DNA of 64,000 nt from Lepus europaeus (taxonomy: Eukaryota > Chordata > Mammalia > Lagomorpha > Leporidae), in contig NC_084836.1 in assembly GCF_033115175.1 (NCBI RefSeq), positions 67,666,797-67,730,796 on the forward strand, written 5' to 3'. Below, one piece after another: positions 22,901 to 33,700 of this stretch. The notes under the pieces were generated by a model. It searched no databases and was not told the origin of the DNA. It saw nothing but the letters and a program-made list of their open reading frames with translations. Positions within the stretch are counted from its first letter, which is position 1. The number at the start of each line of letters is the position of its first letter. Position numbers and translations under genes: made by a program.

Positions 22901-23946
22901 GAGCGATGGGAGGGGGGACTGTGGGGGCTGCTCCCAACACCTCCCCCCTCCCCCACAGTGCCAGCAGCTGCAGGCGGCCATCGCGGAGGCCGAGCAGCGC
23001 GGGGAGGTGGCCCTCAAGGATGCGCAGAAGAAGCTTGGGGATCTGGACGTGGCCCTGCACCAGGCCAAGGAGGACCTGGCCCGGCTCCTGCGCGACTACC
23101 AGGCCCTTCTGAGCGTGAAGCTGGCGCTGGACGTGGAGATCGCCACCTACCGCAAGCTGCTGGAGAGCGAGGAGAGCAGGTGCGGTCCCCTGGGACAGCC
23201 CCGAGCAATCCTGGCGCCTGCAGGGGGCTGGGGAGGGGGCTGGGCTCCTCGCTCAGCCCCAGGGAGCATTCCCCTGTTGCTTTCACCCTGGTGGGCACAG
23301 CCGTGGGTGACCCTTATGGCGGCTGGCAGCCCAGGTCCCCACCACCAGGGAGCTTTGAGAAAGAAAAGCCCTGGGCAGAAACGGGGTGACCGTTACGTTA
23401 TCCAGGGGGACCCGGGGTGCTGCTCGCGGGCTGGCTCCACCTGCTCTCACTGCCTTGAGGACCTGGGGGAGGGGCTGGGAGTTGGGCCCAGCCACGTGCG
23501 CTCAGTCTACGGTCCGGGCGGAGGACGGGAGCGGGTTTCGCCTGGGCTCCCCGGAGCCCCCTGACCCCGCGCCCGCTTCCCCCAGGATGTCCGGAGAATG
23601 CCCCAGCGCGGTCAGCATCTGTGAGTACTGGATCCCGTGTCCCGCCCCACAACTCCCCAGTTTTCCTTACAACCCGTCCCGGCCTGAACCACGCCCCCGT
23701 CCCCCGGAGCCAGTTCAGAGGGCCCCCCACCGGCCTGATCCAGCCTCTTGCCTTGCAGCGGTGACCGGCAGCTCCACCACCACGTGCGGCGGCGGCGGCT
23801 TCTCCCTGGGTGGGGGCGGGGGCGCCAGCAAGGGCGGGGCCAGCACGAGCCTGGGCTACGGCACCGTCAAGGGAGGGGCCGTCTCTGGGGGCTCCTCCAT
23901 CCTGCGCAAGACCACCACGGTGAAGACGGGCAGCAGGAGGTACTAG
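16925..23946 (+). CDS. KRT79: Keratin, type II cytoskeletal 79 (nine exons)
   Basis: Type II keratin of 527 residues (human K79 has 535), known from hair-follicle infundibulum and sebaceous duct cells. Coding exons: 16925-17395, 18578-18798, 20100-20160, 20280-20375, 21849-22013, 22217-22342, 22959-23179, 23586-23620, 23759-23946; all introns are GT-AG. Diagnostic K79 features are the MRSSVSR start, TKGGFSS repeat and [18 protein letters not shown] in the head, TDL in the linker exon, [18 protein letters not shown] in exon 6, and the end [15 protein letters not shown]. The rod begins just before [11 protein letters not shown] (residues 147-157) and ends with [12 protein letters not shown] (440-451), with Ser for the common Gly as in human K79. 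The tail is short and Gly/Ser-rich. The ATG is the first after the TATA-like box and sits in CAGCCATGC. Intron 4 contains a 60-bp tandem array and the 3' UTR a 19-C run. Orthology is confident. Confidence 0.97.
18045..18128 (-). mobile_element. MIR-like fragment in KRT79 intron 1
   Basis: TGCCCATTTAGAGATGGAGG, TTTGTCCAGGTTCTTGGAGG and GGGACTGGCACTCAGATTCC follow the order of an antisense MIR core and tail, heavily diverged. Confidence 0.45.
19652..19937 (-). mobile_element. CSINE in KRT79 intron 2
   Basis: Antisense C-repeat: AAAGATGTGTTTATTTATTT, GAGCTTCCATCTGCCAGTTC, body, ending GTATGGGATGCTGGCACCAC and GCCGCAGCACTGGCCC. It lies about 160 bp before exon 3. Confidence 0.9.
20399..20700. 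repeat. 60-bp tandem array in KRT79 intron 4
   Basis: Four good units and a fifth diverged one start at about 20401, 20461, 20521, 20579 and 20639. Each begins ATCTGCATAYATTTACATA (the fourth has CTTT for CATA) and ends with a CCAAT or ATTGG core before GGCAGG. The array begins 24 bp after the exon 4 donor. Confidence 0.95.
20735..20800 (-). mobile_element. CSINE tail remnant
   Basis: AACATTTAAAGATTATTTGTT and TATTTATTTGATGGGCAGAT match only the tail end of an antisense C-repeat. The body is absent. Confidence 0.5.
22470..22570 (-). mobile_element. MIR-like fragment in KRT79 intron 6
   Basis: CATAGGGAAACTGAGGCCCA, GAGGGCAAGGGACTAGAC and GAGGTCACACAGTATGTAGG are the familiar antisense MIR core words. 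Confidence 0.65.
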
Positions 23947-24264
23947 CCCAGCGCAGGCTGGGACCTGGCTCCCCTGGTCTCGGCTGCACCGCCACCTCCA
24001 CCCCACTTCCCCCGACCTCTTAGGAGCAGGAGCAGCGCCCCCCAACGGTGGGGGCGACGAATCGGCCCAGGCTTGCTGCTGGGGTCCACGATAGGATGGG
24101 CCGTCTCCAGCACCAGCTGGGTCTGTGGGGGTTGTTTCTCTAGGGGCTGAGTTTCCCAGGCCATGGCGCAGCCCCCAGCTCCTGTTCATCTGCTCTGAGG
24201 TCAGGGTGGGTGGGGGAGGAGGGCGTGGTCCCCAAAAACCCTCCCCACTGCTCCATCTGCACAT

Positions 24265-24283
24265 CCCCCCCCCCCCCCCCCCC
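24265..24283 (+). repeat. 19-C homopolymer in KRT79 3' UTR
   Basis: Nineteen consecutive C lie 24 bp before the AATAAA. The tract is on the mRNA sense strand. Confidence 0.9.
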
Positions 24284-24307
24284 GCCCTCTGTGCCTGCCA
24301 GCCGTCT

Positions 24308-24313
24308 AATAAA
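24308..24313 (+). terminator. KRT79 polyadenylation signal
   Basis: CTAATAAAGAGCG gives AATAAA 362 bp after the KRT79 stop. GT-rich sequence (GGCTGGCTGTGGCTC) follows within 30 bp. Confidence 0.85.
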
Positions 24314-24552
24314 GAGCGTGGACACTGGGCTGGCTGTGGCTCCCTTCTGTCCGGCCCGGGCATGTGAACTTGTGTCATCTGATGAACGCAGGATGAGGGA
24401 GACAGTGACAGCCACACACTCATGGCGTCCCAGGCACTGTGCCATGCAGGAGTGCACAGGGGGAGGCCAGGGTGCATTGCTCAAGGCAGGGCCGGCTGCT
24501 GTGGGGCTGTGTGCAGCTGCCTGTTGCCCAGCCCAGCCCTGGGGCCTCATCG

Positions 24553-24718
24553 GCTCAGTGGAGACATCTTGGGCTCAGAACCAGGCTGGCCTGGGTTTCA
24601 ATCCCATTTTGGCCCCTTGCTGGCTGTGTGACCTTGGGAAAGTTGCTTAACCTCTCTGAGCACCAGGTTCCTCCTTTGCAAACGCAGGGTTGTGAGAAGA
24701 ATGTGTGTGTAAAGCATC
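24553..24718 (+). mobile_element. MIR SINE fragment
   Basis: CCTGGGTTTCAATCCCATTT, GGCTGTGTGACCTTGGGAAA and TTGCTTAACCTCTCTGAGC are classic MIR core sequence in sense orientation. Confidence 0.8.
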
Positions 24719-24864
24719 GGGCTCGTGGGGGCTCTCACAAGGAGTGGCTCGCTTTGCTTCTCTTCCCGCTGCCTCATGGGTTCCCAGCTCATCACGTTCA
24801 CATTGGCCATCGACACAAACCCACACGTGGCTGGATTTTGTGGTTTACAACACATTACTATCAT

Positions 24865-25178
24865 TTTTTAATTATCTTATTTGAGAGGCAGAATTACAGA
24901 GTTAGAGGCACAGAGAGATTTTCCATCCGCTGGTTCACTCCCCAGATGGTCACAATGGCTGGAGCTGTGCCAATCCAAAGCCAGGAGCCAGGAGCTTCTT
25001 CTGGGTCTCCCACATGGGTGCAGGGCCCAAAGACTTGGGCCATCTTCCACTGCTATCCCAGGCCATAGCAGAGAGCTGGATCAGAAGTGGAGCAGCCGGG
25101 ACTTGAACTGGCGCCCATATGGGATGCCGGCACTGCAGGTGGTGGCTTTACCCGCTACACCACAGCGCCAGCCCCACA
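24865..25178 (-). mobile_element. CSINE copy
   Basis: Antisense C-repeat: TTATTTGAGAGGCAGAATTA, CACATGGGTGCAGGGCCCAA, ending GCCCATATGGGATGCCGGCA and CACCACAGCGCCAGCCCC. Imperfect flanking ACAACACATT / ACAACATATT suggests a decayed target duplication. Confidence 0.92.
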
Positions 25179-25894
25179 ACATATTGTTTTGCCGGTGACC
25201 TTCGCAGCAGCTGCAGAGTGTAGTCGAGGGCAGTGCTAGCCCATTTCACAGGCAAGGCCGTTGAGGCTCAAAGACACTGGTTAACTCCCGTGTGCAGATT
25301 TGCACAGCTGAGGAGGCCGGGCTGGTAGGGTTCCCAAGCCCCCAGCCTTTCTCTGTGGAAGCTCCCTGCACCCTCTCCTGCCCCCACCACTCCACAGCTC
25401 CCTGTGACGCCCAGAATCACCTCCTTTGCTATCCGCCCCATGGTTCTCTGCCCTGAACCTGGAGCCCACTCCTCTACCCATGCCCGTGCGTCCACAGCCC
25501 ATCCGCCGCCGTGCGGGCTGCCCGTACCTCTCCTGAGGACTCCTGGCCCGGCTGGAACGCAGCCTGCTGCCTCTCCGCCTTGTCACTGAGTCCTGGAGCA
25601 ACCCAGAAAAGCCCAGGGAAGCTCCTCCCAGGGCTCGGGGAGCTGGCAGAGCCAAACCCTGAACCACAGCTTAGAGAAACAAAGGCCTAGCCCTTGGCAA
25701 AACCAGCTCCGCCCAGCCTGGGTGGCCGCCGCAGCCCTGGGGGAGGTTTGTCACCGTGCCAGAGTGAGACTGCTCCTCCCGAGAGCGAGCGTGCCCCTCC
25801 CCACCCCCACCCCCCAGCCCTGCACGCGCTCAGGAATGCCAGCTCTTTGAGGGCCCACTGGGCCGGCACTGCTCTCGCGCATTCGATCTTTTCA

Positions 25895-26015
25895 GCAGCA
25901 GGTGATCGGGGCTTTCACCACCCTCATTTTGTAGATGGGACAATGACGCACAGAGTGGTTAAGGGACCCGCTGAAGGTCACACAGCTAGAGACATGAGAG
26001 CTGGATGTGGAACCC
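25895..26015 (-). mobile_element. MIR-like fragment
   Basis: CCTCATTTTGTAGATGGGAC, GAGTGGTTAAGGGACCCGCT and AAGGTCACACAGCTAGAGAC are antisense MIR core words. Confidence 0.7.
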
Positions 26016-26061
26016 AAGTCATCTCATACCCACAGGTCTGTGTTGTTTGTGTAGAAAAGAA

Positions 26062-26370
26062 ATAGCAGTGGGGGCGGCACAGGTGCGTAGCAGGTAAAGC
26101 TGCCTCCTGTCACACCAGCGTCTCATAGGGGCGCCGGTTCGAGTCCCAGTTGCTCCTCTTCCGATCCAGCTCTCTGCTATGGCCTGGGAAAGCAGTAGAT
26201 GGCCCAAGTGCTTGGGCCCTTGCACCTGCGTGGGAGACCCAGAAGAAGCTCCTGGCTCCTGGCTTTGGACTGGTGTAGCTCTGGCTGTTGCAGGCATTTG
26301 GGGGAGTGAACTAGCGGATAGATCACATTCTCTCTGCCTTATGAATGAATGAATGAATGAATTTTTAAAA
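26062..26370 (+). mobile_element. CSINE copy
   Basis: Sense copy: GGGGGCGGCACAGGTGCGTA, the B-box-like GGTTCGAGTCC, GCTATGGCCTGGGAAAGC, and an unusual (TGAA)n tail at 26340-26360. Confidence 0.9.
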
Positions 26371-26384
26371 TGTCCCTTATCAGA

Positions 26385-26626
26385 GAGCCTGGGTTTGATG
26401 CCTGATTCCACTCCTGACTCCAGCTTCCAACTGATGTGAATCCTGGGAGCCAGCAGGGATGGCTCGAGTGCCTGGGTTCATGACACCCACCCGGAAGCCC
26501 TGGATGGCGTCCCCGGCTCCCAGCTGCAGTCCCGGGTGGCGGGCACTTAGTAAACCAGCAGATGGGAGTGCTTGCATGTGCACTCTCTCTGAAATAAATA
26601 AATTAAAAAAAAAAACAACACAGAGG
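26385..26626 (+). mobile_element. Old CSINE copy
   Basis: Diverged sense copy: CCTGGGTTTGATGCCTGATT, CCAACTGATGTGAATCCTGG, GTAAACCAGCAGATGGGAGT and GAAATAAATAAATTAAAAAA. Confidence 0.7.
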
Positions 26627-27774
26627 GAACAGGAGCTAGAAGAGACATTGGCTGCACGCCAGGCCAAACTTGCCGTTTGCCAGGTGAGAAGACACGCTGG
26701 GGTGCTGACACCCACTGCAAGGGTCAGGCAGAAACTGGCTTCATGGACATTCGCTTTGGGGGTTTGCAACTGACCAGCAGGCTGAGTTCTAATTACCATG
26801 GAGCAAAGCACGGAGCTCACAGCCCTGGGCAGCAGCAACCTGTCATGTTGAAGGCTGGCAATGGGCTGGGGGGGGGGCAGGGGGGAGAACTTGCAGCCCA
26901 AGGGCCCCCCGGGGGGCTGTGTCTAAGGATCCACGGGTCCAAGGGGGAGGCCAGCAGGTGCGAAGGAGCGTGGTCCCCTCCTCTTCACCACTCGGGGAAT
27001 CTCTCCTCTGCTCCGTTTGCCGTGCGGAGTTGTGCACCTGCTTTTGTTCGCTGCGGGGATGCATGGCCCCCGTTTGCCTGTGCCTGGCGGCCCAGGGGAG
27101 CAGGAGGGGCTCCGGAAGACGGGAGCCCCGGGCATGGATCTCCCTGCACCCCCAAGCCCAGGTTCTCGGGAGCCCTCCCTGGCCCTTTCCTGAACCTGCT
27201 TGGCCCCGGGCTCCCTGAGAGTGACTCAGGCCCACTGGGGCGGTCAGGGTTGGGTGACCGAAGGCCATGGGGCTAGGGAGGGCAGGAGCGCTTTCCCACA
27301 CCGCATGCCGGATTTGGGGCTGACGGTGACAGAAGTCCTCAGGATGCTAATCCCAGGGCTGAACTGAGGCTTGCCTCCCTCACCCAGAAAGCCCCGAGCA
27401 AACACACCCTCCCGGCCGGCTGCACCACGCCCCTTCTGCTGCTCATCTCTCTGTGGGCAGGCTGCCAGTTGGAGGTCACGGAGGGCAGGTGCAGGAGTCA
27501 GTGGGGGCTGGGAGGGGGCCGGGGGAAGGGGCCAGCCTTGCGCTGTCACTGCTGGGTAGGAGCACCTTGTCCACTTGCTGCCTCTGCGCCCGTTCTCCTC
27601 TCTGCCTGGGTCTCACTCGCCGGAGGAGCAAGTCACTCGCCCGGGAAGTTCTTCCCTGTGTATGCCTTCAGTCCGGTGTGCTTTACTTGCAGCAGTTTGT
27701 GAACCCCTGGCAATTCCGATTTAATAGCAAGGCCACAGGATATGGCTGTCGACTGGAACTTTCTTCCTGTTTGG

Positions 27775-27830
27775 CTTGGGTTTATTGTAGGATTTCCAGT
27801 GAAATTAATTAGGATTTAGTTAATTGGAGG
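27775..27830. promoter_or_regulatory. AT-rich homeodomain-like motif cluster
   Basis: TAGGATTTCCAGTGAAATTA is followed by ATTAGGATTTAGTTAATTGG, giving several TAATT cores in about 40 bp, 2.8 kb before the KRT4 TATA box. This is a candidate regulatory element only. Confidence 0.25.
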
Positions 27831-28021
27831 ACACGGAAGTGGCCCCTTAGGACGGGGTCATCCCTTTCCAGTGCTTTTGAGGACAAGCAATTATGACGTG
27901 GCCAGAGGAAAGACCAGAGGCTGCTGACCCACCAGAGCCTGCTGGCCAATGCTGAGGCCATTTGGAGGCCCTCAGCTACTGGGCAGAGAAGGGGCTGTGG
28001 GTTTCTTTCTCCCCTACAGGT

Positions 28022-28325
28022 TCTTTTTAAATATTTATTTATTTATTTGAAGGGCGGAGTTACAGAGGCAGAGAGACAGAGAGAGACTGATTTACTCCCC
28101 AGATGGCTGTAATGGCCAGAGCTGCACTGATCCAAAGCCAGGAGCTTTTTCTGGGTCTACCACGCAGGTGCAGGGGCCCAAAGACTTGGGCCATCTTCTA
28201 CTGCTTTCCCAGGCCATAGCAGAGAGCTGGATCAGGAATGGAGCAGCCAGGACTTGAACTGCTGCCCACATGGGATGCGGGCACTGCAGGCGATGGCTTT
28301 GCCTGCTACACCACAGCGCCAGCCC
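28022..28325 (-). mobile_element. CSINE copy
   Basis: Antisense C-repeat from TTTTTAAATATTTATTTATT through CCACGCAGGTGCAGGGGCCC to GCCCACATGGGATGCGGGCA and ACCACAGCGCCAGCCCC. Confidence 0.92.
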
Positions 28326-28364
28326 CTTTGCTATGGAAGGGTTGTCCACGGGAAACCTTATGGT

Positions 28365-28475
28365 GTAGAGGTTAGGGTCATGAGCTTTGGTGCTGGACAG
28401 ACAGGACCAGCTCCCCACCTCCGCGTCCTGGCTGTGTGATCTCAGACAAGATACTTAACCTCTCCGAACCCCGGT
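28365..28475 (+). mobile_element. MIR fragment
   Basis: GAGCTTTGGTGCTGGACAGA, CTGGCTGTGTGATCTCAGAC and ATACTTAACCTCTCCGAACC match a sense MIR core. Confidence 0.7.
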
Positions 28476-29534
28476 GTCTGAAGCTCTGGACTGGGCATGG
28501 CAGGGAATGGCACTGTCCTCAGAAAAACACGGGATGCTCAGCGCACAGTGCCAGTTCTAAGTGAGAGCCCCTTCCCACAAGAAGCACCTGTCCCTGGTCT
28601 GCCTTTGAACCCTGAGGGCTGGTAAATGAGAAGCATCTTTATCGGGGCTCCATAGTGTGGGTGAGGCACAGGCAGAGAGCAAGGTGGATTGCACGGTAGA
28701 GACCGACTTTCTTGCATTCCCCGCACCGCTCGCCCCAGTTCGCTCTGTGATTTAGGCACTGCACACAACTCTAGGTGCAATGCGCCTGCCCTGGGGGCTC
28801 CAGCCCTGCTGACCTGAACCCTCCATCCCACCCCGTGGGGTCCCATCAACCCCTTCCTGAGGCAGCTGGAGAACAGCGTTGGGTGTGGCAGGTGCACAGG
28901 TGCAGCTGAGGCAGCCATGGCTCTTGGCTCCGGAACCCCAGCCACGCTGAGATCCCGGCCACCCTCGCACGTCTGCTCAGGGTAGGAAACCAGTCCAGAG
29001 AACCTCAGCTCCCCAAGACACGGGTCTCCTCTGTTGCTGCTCCTGCAGCCCCCAGAGCCTGAGAGTGGCTCCCACCTGCCTCTCCAGGGTCCACCCCTAG
29101 GGGCCAGGGTGGAAGCTGGCAGCCTGTGAGCTGCCAGTGCCCTCAGAGCCCCTTTGTCCTGAGTAGTGGGTTCAGTGGGGTTTGTTCAGGTGCCCTGTTC
29201 TAGCCCAGCTTTCTCCGGGTATTGGCAAACTGAGTGCATACCAGGTACAAGGGTACAGGACGGAGACCATGAGCGTGGAGCCCCTGGGAACCGACCAGCA
29301 TGGGTGTGTGTCCCAGTTTCCATTCCGTCTGGGGCCTGTGGGGTTATCCATGCCCTGGACATGGCTCCTTCTGGGATTTGGGGCCATTGCTTCCCTGGGG
29401 ACTGAACAGAGCGGGGGCACACAGATTCATGGACTTTCTCCTTGGCAGTGGCAATGACACAGCCCAGGCAGGAAGAGCATGACTGCCTGAAGCCTCTTGT
29501 GTGCCAGGCACCAGCTGGAGTTCCATTTCCTTGA

Positions 29535-29640
29535 TGGGAAGAGGGGTTGGGTGCGTTCAGAGAGGTTAGGTGACCCGCTCCAGGCAGCACAGCTAGATAG
29601 TGGCAACTGGTGGCACTCGAACACAGATCTGCTGCATTCG
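29535..29640 (-). mobile_element. MIR-like fragment
   Basis: GAGAGGTTAGGTGACCCGCT, GCAGCACAGCTAGATAGTGG and GGCACTCGAACACAGATCTG fit an antisense MIR. Confidence 0.6.
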
Positions 29641-29849
29641 CTGGGGAAGAATTCAAACTAAGTTTCACAAAAGGGATCCCTGGCACCAAACACATCAGGA
29701 GTCCTGGCCTGAGTGCTGGGGCCATACTGGAACAGCGGAAGGGGCCCTGTTTAGGGGGAGCCATGCAAACAGCTGGGGCAGCAGGTGCGGAATTGTGACG
29801 ATGTGGACCTGAATGGAGGCCTTGGCAGCAACGGGGTCCAACAGCAACA

Positions 29850-29972
29850 CCAACGCAGCAGGGGTCTGCACTAGCAGGAAGCTGGAGTTGTGCGCTGGAG
29901 CCGGGAATCAGCCAGGCTCTGCGACATGGGGCACGGGCGTCTTAACCTTCAGGCCACATGCCCACCCCTGGG
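29850..29972 (-). mobile_element. Old CSINE fragment
   Basis: CTAGCAGGAAGCTGGAGTTG, CGGGAATCAGCCAGGCTCTG and GGGCGTCTTAACCTTCAGGC are the head-side end of an antisense old C-repeat. Confidence 0.55.
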
Positions 29973-30239
29973 TGTTTTGCTTCCCCCTCACCTCCGTCTA
30001 TTCAACACCTCGCTCCACGCCTGGCGGGTTCTCAGGAGCTGTTGGTTAAGTTGAAGTGAGGCTGGAAGGCAGCCAGGTTGGGATAGGGGAGATTTCCCTG
30101 TGCGTGTGTACCTGGGGCCAAGTCCACGGGCAGGAATAAGAATCAGAATCGCAGAGGGGGTACGCACGGGCTCCGAGGGGGTCCATAGCACCCATTCCTC
30201 GGTGCTTCCTTGTCCCCCAGGGGTGGGGAAGGGACCCTT

Positions 30240-30330
30240 TGCATGGTTTCCAGTTTACAGGTGAAGCGGCCGAGCCCCGGAGGGTGACTTGCTCCAGGTC
30301 TGCAGAGCTGTGCACTTGAACCTGGCTCAG
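30240..30330 (-). mobile_element. MIR-like fragment upstream of KRT4
   Basis: CAGTTTACAGGTGAAGCGGC, GAGGGTGACTTGCTCCAGGT and GCACTTGAACCTGGCTCAGG fit a diverged antisense MIR. Confidence 0.5.
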
Positions 30331-30630
30331 GAATGGGATGTCTTGTGTGGGGCAGGGAGCCGCGGCCGTGCAGCTGTTGGGAAGGAAGTGCCGAGGGTGG
30401 GAGCTCGGGTCTCTGATCCGAGAAGCCCCGAGGCGCTGGCTCAGCTTCTTCTGGAGGGGAGTGGGACAGGATCCAGTCACCTGTGCCCTCCCAGTGACTT
30501 CTGTAGGTGTGTTTAGTGACATGCTCAGCAGGTGGCGAGCGGGGAATGGGCTTGTGCCAAAGGCCAAGCCAGAGATGTTTCGGATTTTTCCCTTTATGCC
30601 CCTGCAACCAAGCCCTGCAGCTCCGGCACA

Positions 30631-30637
30631 TATAAGA
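30631..30637 (+). promoter_or_regulatory. KRT4 TATA box
   Basis: GGCACATATAAGAGACC contains a good TATAAGA 99 bp before the KRT4 ATG. GCCAAAGGCCAAGCCAGAG, a keratin CK-box-like string, lies about 70 bp upstream. Confidence 0.85.
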
Positions 30638-30729
30638 GACCCAGGCTCCCAGCTGCAGCATTCACCGCCCAGGAGCCCCTCTCGCCTCTCTCTCACAGCT
30701 CCAAGCTTGCTCTCCTCTCTCCTCCAGCC

Positions 30730-33700
30730 ATGATCGCCAGACAGCAGTGTGTCCGAGGCGGGTCTCGGGGCTTCAGCGGCAGCTCGGCCGTCATAGGCGG
30801 AGGCAAGAGGGCCGCCTTCAGCTCATTCTCCGTGTCTGGGGGTGCAGGCCGCTGCTCCTCGGGGGGCTTTGGCAGCAGGAGCCTCTACAACCTTGGGGGC
30901 AATAAGAGCATCTCCATGAGTGTTGCCGGGTCCCGCCAGGGCACCGGCTTTGGAGGTGCTGGCGGCTTCGGTGCCGGTTTCGGCAGTGCTGGCGGTTTTG
31001 GTGTTGCTGGTGGCTTCGGCGGTGGATTTGGGGGCTCCTTCACTGGCCGAGGTGGTTCTAGCTTCCCGGTGTGCCCCGCCGGGGGGATCCAGGAGGTCAC
31101 CATCAATCAGAGCCTGCTGACCCCCCTGCAAGTGGAGATCGACCCCGAGATCCAGAAAGTCCGGACAGAGGAGCGGGAGCAGATCAAGACCCTCAACAAC
31201 AAGTTCGCCTCCTTCATCGACAAGGTGAGAGGGGTCCTGGGCCAGCCAGCAGGTTCCGAGCCTGCCCGCAAGCCTCCGGAAAAACAGCTATGTGGACCTC
31301 TGTTTCCAGCCCTAGCAGGTGCATCACTGCTCCGAGTCCTTTTCTTTGTGCCGTGGTTGGCAGGAAGGGCCGACGCTCCAAACAGTGGGCATTTGCAGCT
31401 CCCTGGAGGAGCTGTGTGGTGCTGGGCCCATCATTCGGCTTTCCTGGTCCCCCAGGAAAAACTGTAAACCCAGCCGTAAAATGGCTTCTCTGCTCACTCT
31501 GCTCTCAGATTTTGGTTTTGGCCATCGCACGGTTCACTCCGTGGGTAAATTCAGGGCTGGGCACCTGTGTTCTTGGTGCACAAGAAAACCAGGCTGCCTT
31601 TGCACATGAACGGGGGACTGACCCTGATGGCAGATCGGATCCCACGTCTCCACAGGACCTGGGGAGGTCACCTCTTCTCGTTCCCTGGGCTCTGGGCAAA
31701 ACTGCTCAAGTCTGGGTCTGTTGGAGAGGAGTGGAGCCCTCTTTTTTTTTATTTTTTGTGGACCCAGCTTCCTGCTGGGTCTAGAGCCGAGATACAGGAC
31801 TAAGCTCAGACACAGCCAAGAGTGATGGACAGGAGGAGCGAGCAGGACCGGCCCCAGAGGGCTGAGTCAGCCAAAGATTGATGCCCAGGTGGACAGGTAC
31901 CGCACTACGGTCCAGGCTGGCCGGGTCACCGAGCCTCAACGTCTTAGCTCTCTTGAGGCCAGAGGAGCGTGCCTGGGCAGATCTGCTCCGCTTGCTGGTT
32001 GTGTAAGTCCCTAGGAGCTCAGGGAGGCTTGAGAGTGAGTGTGGGACACACGGGGACGACAGGAGGACCTCAAAGGGGTTCTTCCTCGTCTCGTCTCACC
32101 ATGTGGGTACAAAATGTGCTCAGTCTCCTTTCGCGATGTTCCTTTCGGCTCTGTGCATACGAGACGGGGATGCCACGTGAAGCTGCTGCCTCCATTCACC
32201 TTGTTAGGTTTCTTTTTCACGGAGGCTGGGCAAGCTCAGAAACCATCCAGGGCAGAGAGAAGATTCAGTATGGATGGGGCCTGCTCCTGAGCAGCTACAC
32301 CCAGTGGTGCCCAGCTGATAAGTCAGCTTGTTTAAAAAATCCTTAGTAGGGGAGGGGGCCGGAGTTGGGCATAGCTTTTAAGACACTGTTTGGGACACCT
32401 GTTCCCTGTGCTGGAGAACCTGGGTTCCCAGCTCTGCTTCTGACCCAGCTTCCGGCAAATGTGCACCCTGGGAGGCAGTGATGACTCAAGGACTTGAATC
32501 CTCTGTGACCCATGTGGGAGACCCCGATGGCATTCCAACACCCCCTGGCTTTGGCCTGGCCCAGTCCTGGTTATTGCAGGCATTTGTAGGGGGCGGGAGT
32601 AGGGGAGAAAATCAGTGGATGGGAACTCTCTGTCTCTGTCTCTGTCTCTTTGCCTTTCAAATAAAATTTAGGAAATGTTTAGTGACTTCAGCTTTCCTTT
32701 GCCTTGGGTCAGGGTCGCTTTGAATGCCAGAGCCTCCAGACAGCGGTTAAGTGTCTTTATTCTATTCTGTTACTCCAAGGAAATCCAAAGTGATTCTCTA
32801 ATAACTCAGCTCAGGATCTTTGGATTGCTTGGTTACATTGTTTCCTGTTGCACTGGGAGGCCCCCTGGGTCTGTAAGTGCTCTGTGCTCCTCCAATCTGC
32901 TGCTGATGTTAGTAGAGTGGTAGGGAGTAGCAATCTGGTGGCCCTACGTGGGTGTCCCTGGGGCTTCCTGGCTGCTCTGAGTTGACCAGGGTTGGTTCTG
33001 GCAGGGGCTGGCCCGTCTGCCAAAGCCTTTACCACTCAGCAGGCGGCTGTATCTTTGTGAACGCAGGTGCGGTTCCTGGAGCAACAGAACAAGGTCTTGG
33101 AGACCAAATGGAACCTCCTGCAACAGCAAACGACCAGCACGTCCCCCAAGAACCTCGAGCCCTTCTTCGAGACCTACCTCAGCGCCCTGAGGAAGCAGCT
33201 GGACACCTTGGGCAGTGACAAAGGCCGCCTGCAGTCTGAGCTGAAGACCATGCAAGACAGCGTGGAGGACTTCAAGACCAAGTACGTGGGAGGAAGGATG
33301 GGCGGCTGCCATGCACGTCTCTGGCTCTTGGGCTCTGGAGAGATCCCAGGGGCTCCAAGGCAGGGGAGGGGGGTGTCCCTGCCTCTATTTCCTGACATTG
33401 GCAGAGGGGAGGATTGCGAATGGTGACAAGTTGTCTCCGAGTGAAAACTCTGTCTCAGATGCAGGGGGCTGTGTTTGCCACCTGCAGCAAGATCAGAGGC
33501 CAAAGTTATCTGAAACAGGGCAGTGTGGTCTGGAGAAGAAAGGCTGTAGAGACCGATGGAGCTGGTTGGCATGGGGCTTCCTTGCTTCCCAGCTGAGTGA
33601 CCTTGAGTCAGATTCCCCGCCTCTCAGAGCTGCCGCTGAACTCTTCTTTAAGCGTGGGGTAGTAGTCTACCCTGTTTATAGGTTGTGAGAGTGAAATTGA

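Larger units (their letters stand above)
24314..30630. other. KRT79-KRT4 intergenic region
   Basis: About 6.3 kb. SINEs at 24865, 26062, 26385, 28022 and 29850, and MIR-like pieces at 24553, 25895, 28365, 29535 and 30240, are listed separately. Unique blocks include 25200-25890, a GC-rich 26640-27640, and an AT-rich block at 27690-27840 holding AAATTAATTAGG and TAGTTAATTGG. 28480-29530 has no recognisable feature. No exon was found. Confidence 0.6.

Noticed and set aside
23398-24477. 359-residue - strand frame over the KRT79 3' end
   Set aside because: It is the antisense shadow of GC-rich KRT79 exons 8-9 and UTR. Composition is Gly/Ala/Pro/Arg noise with no domain.
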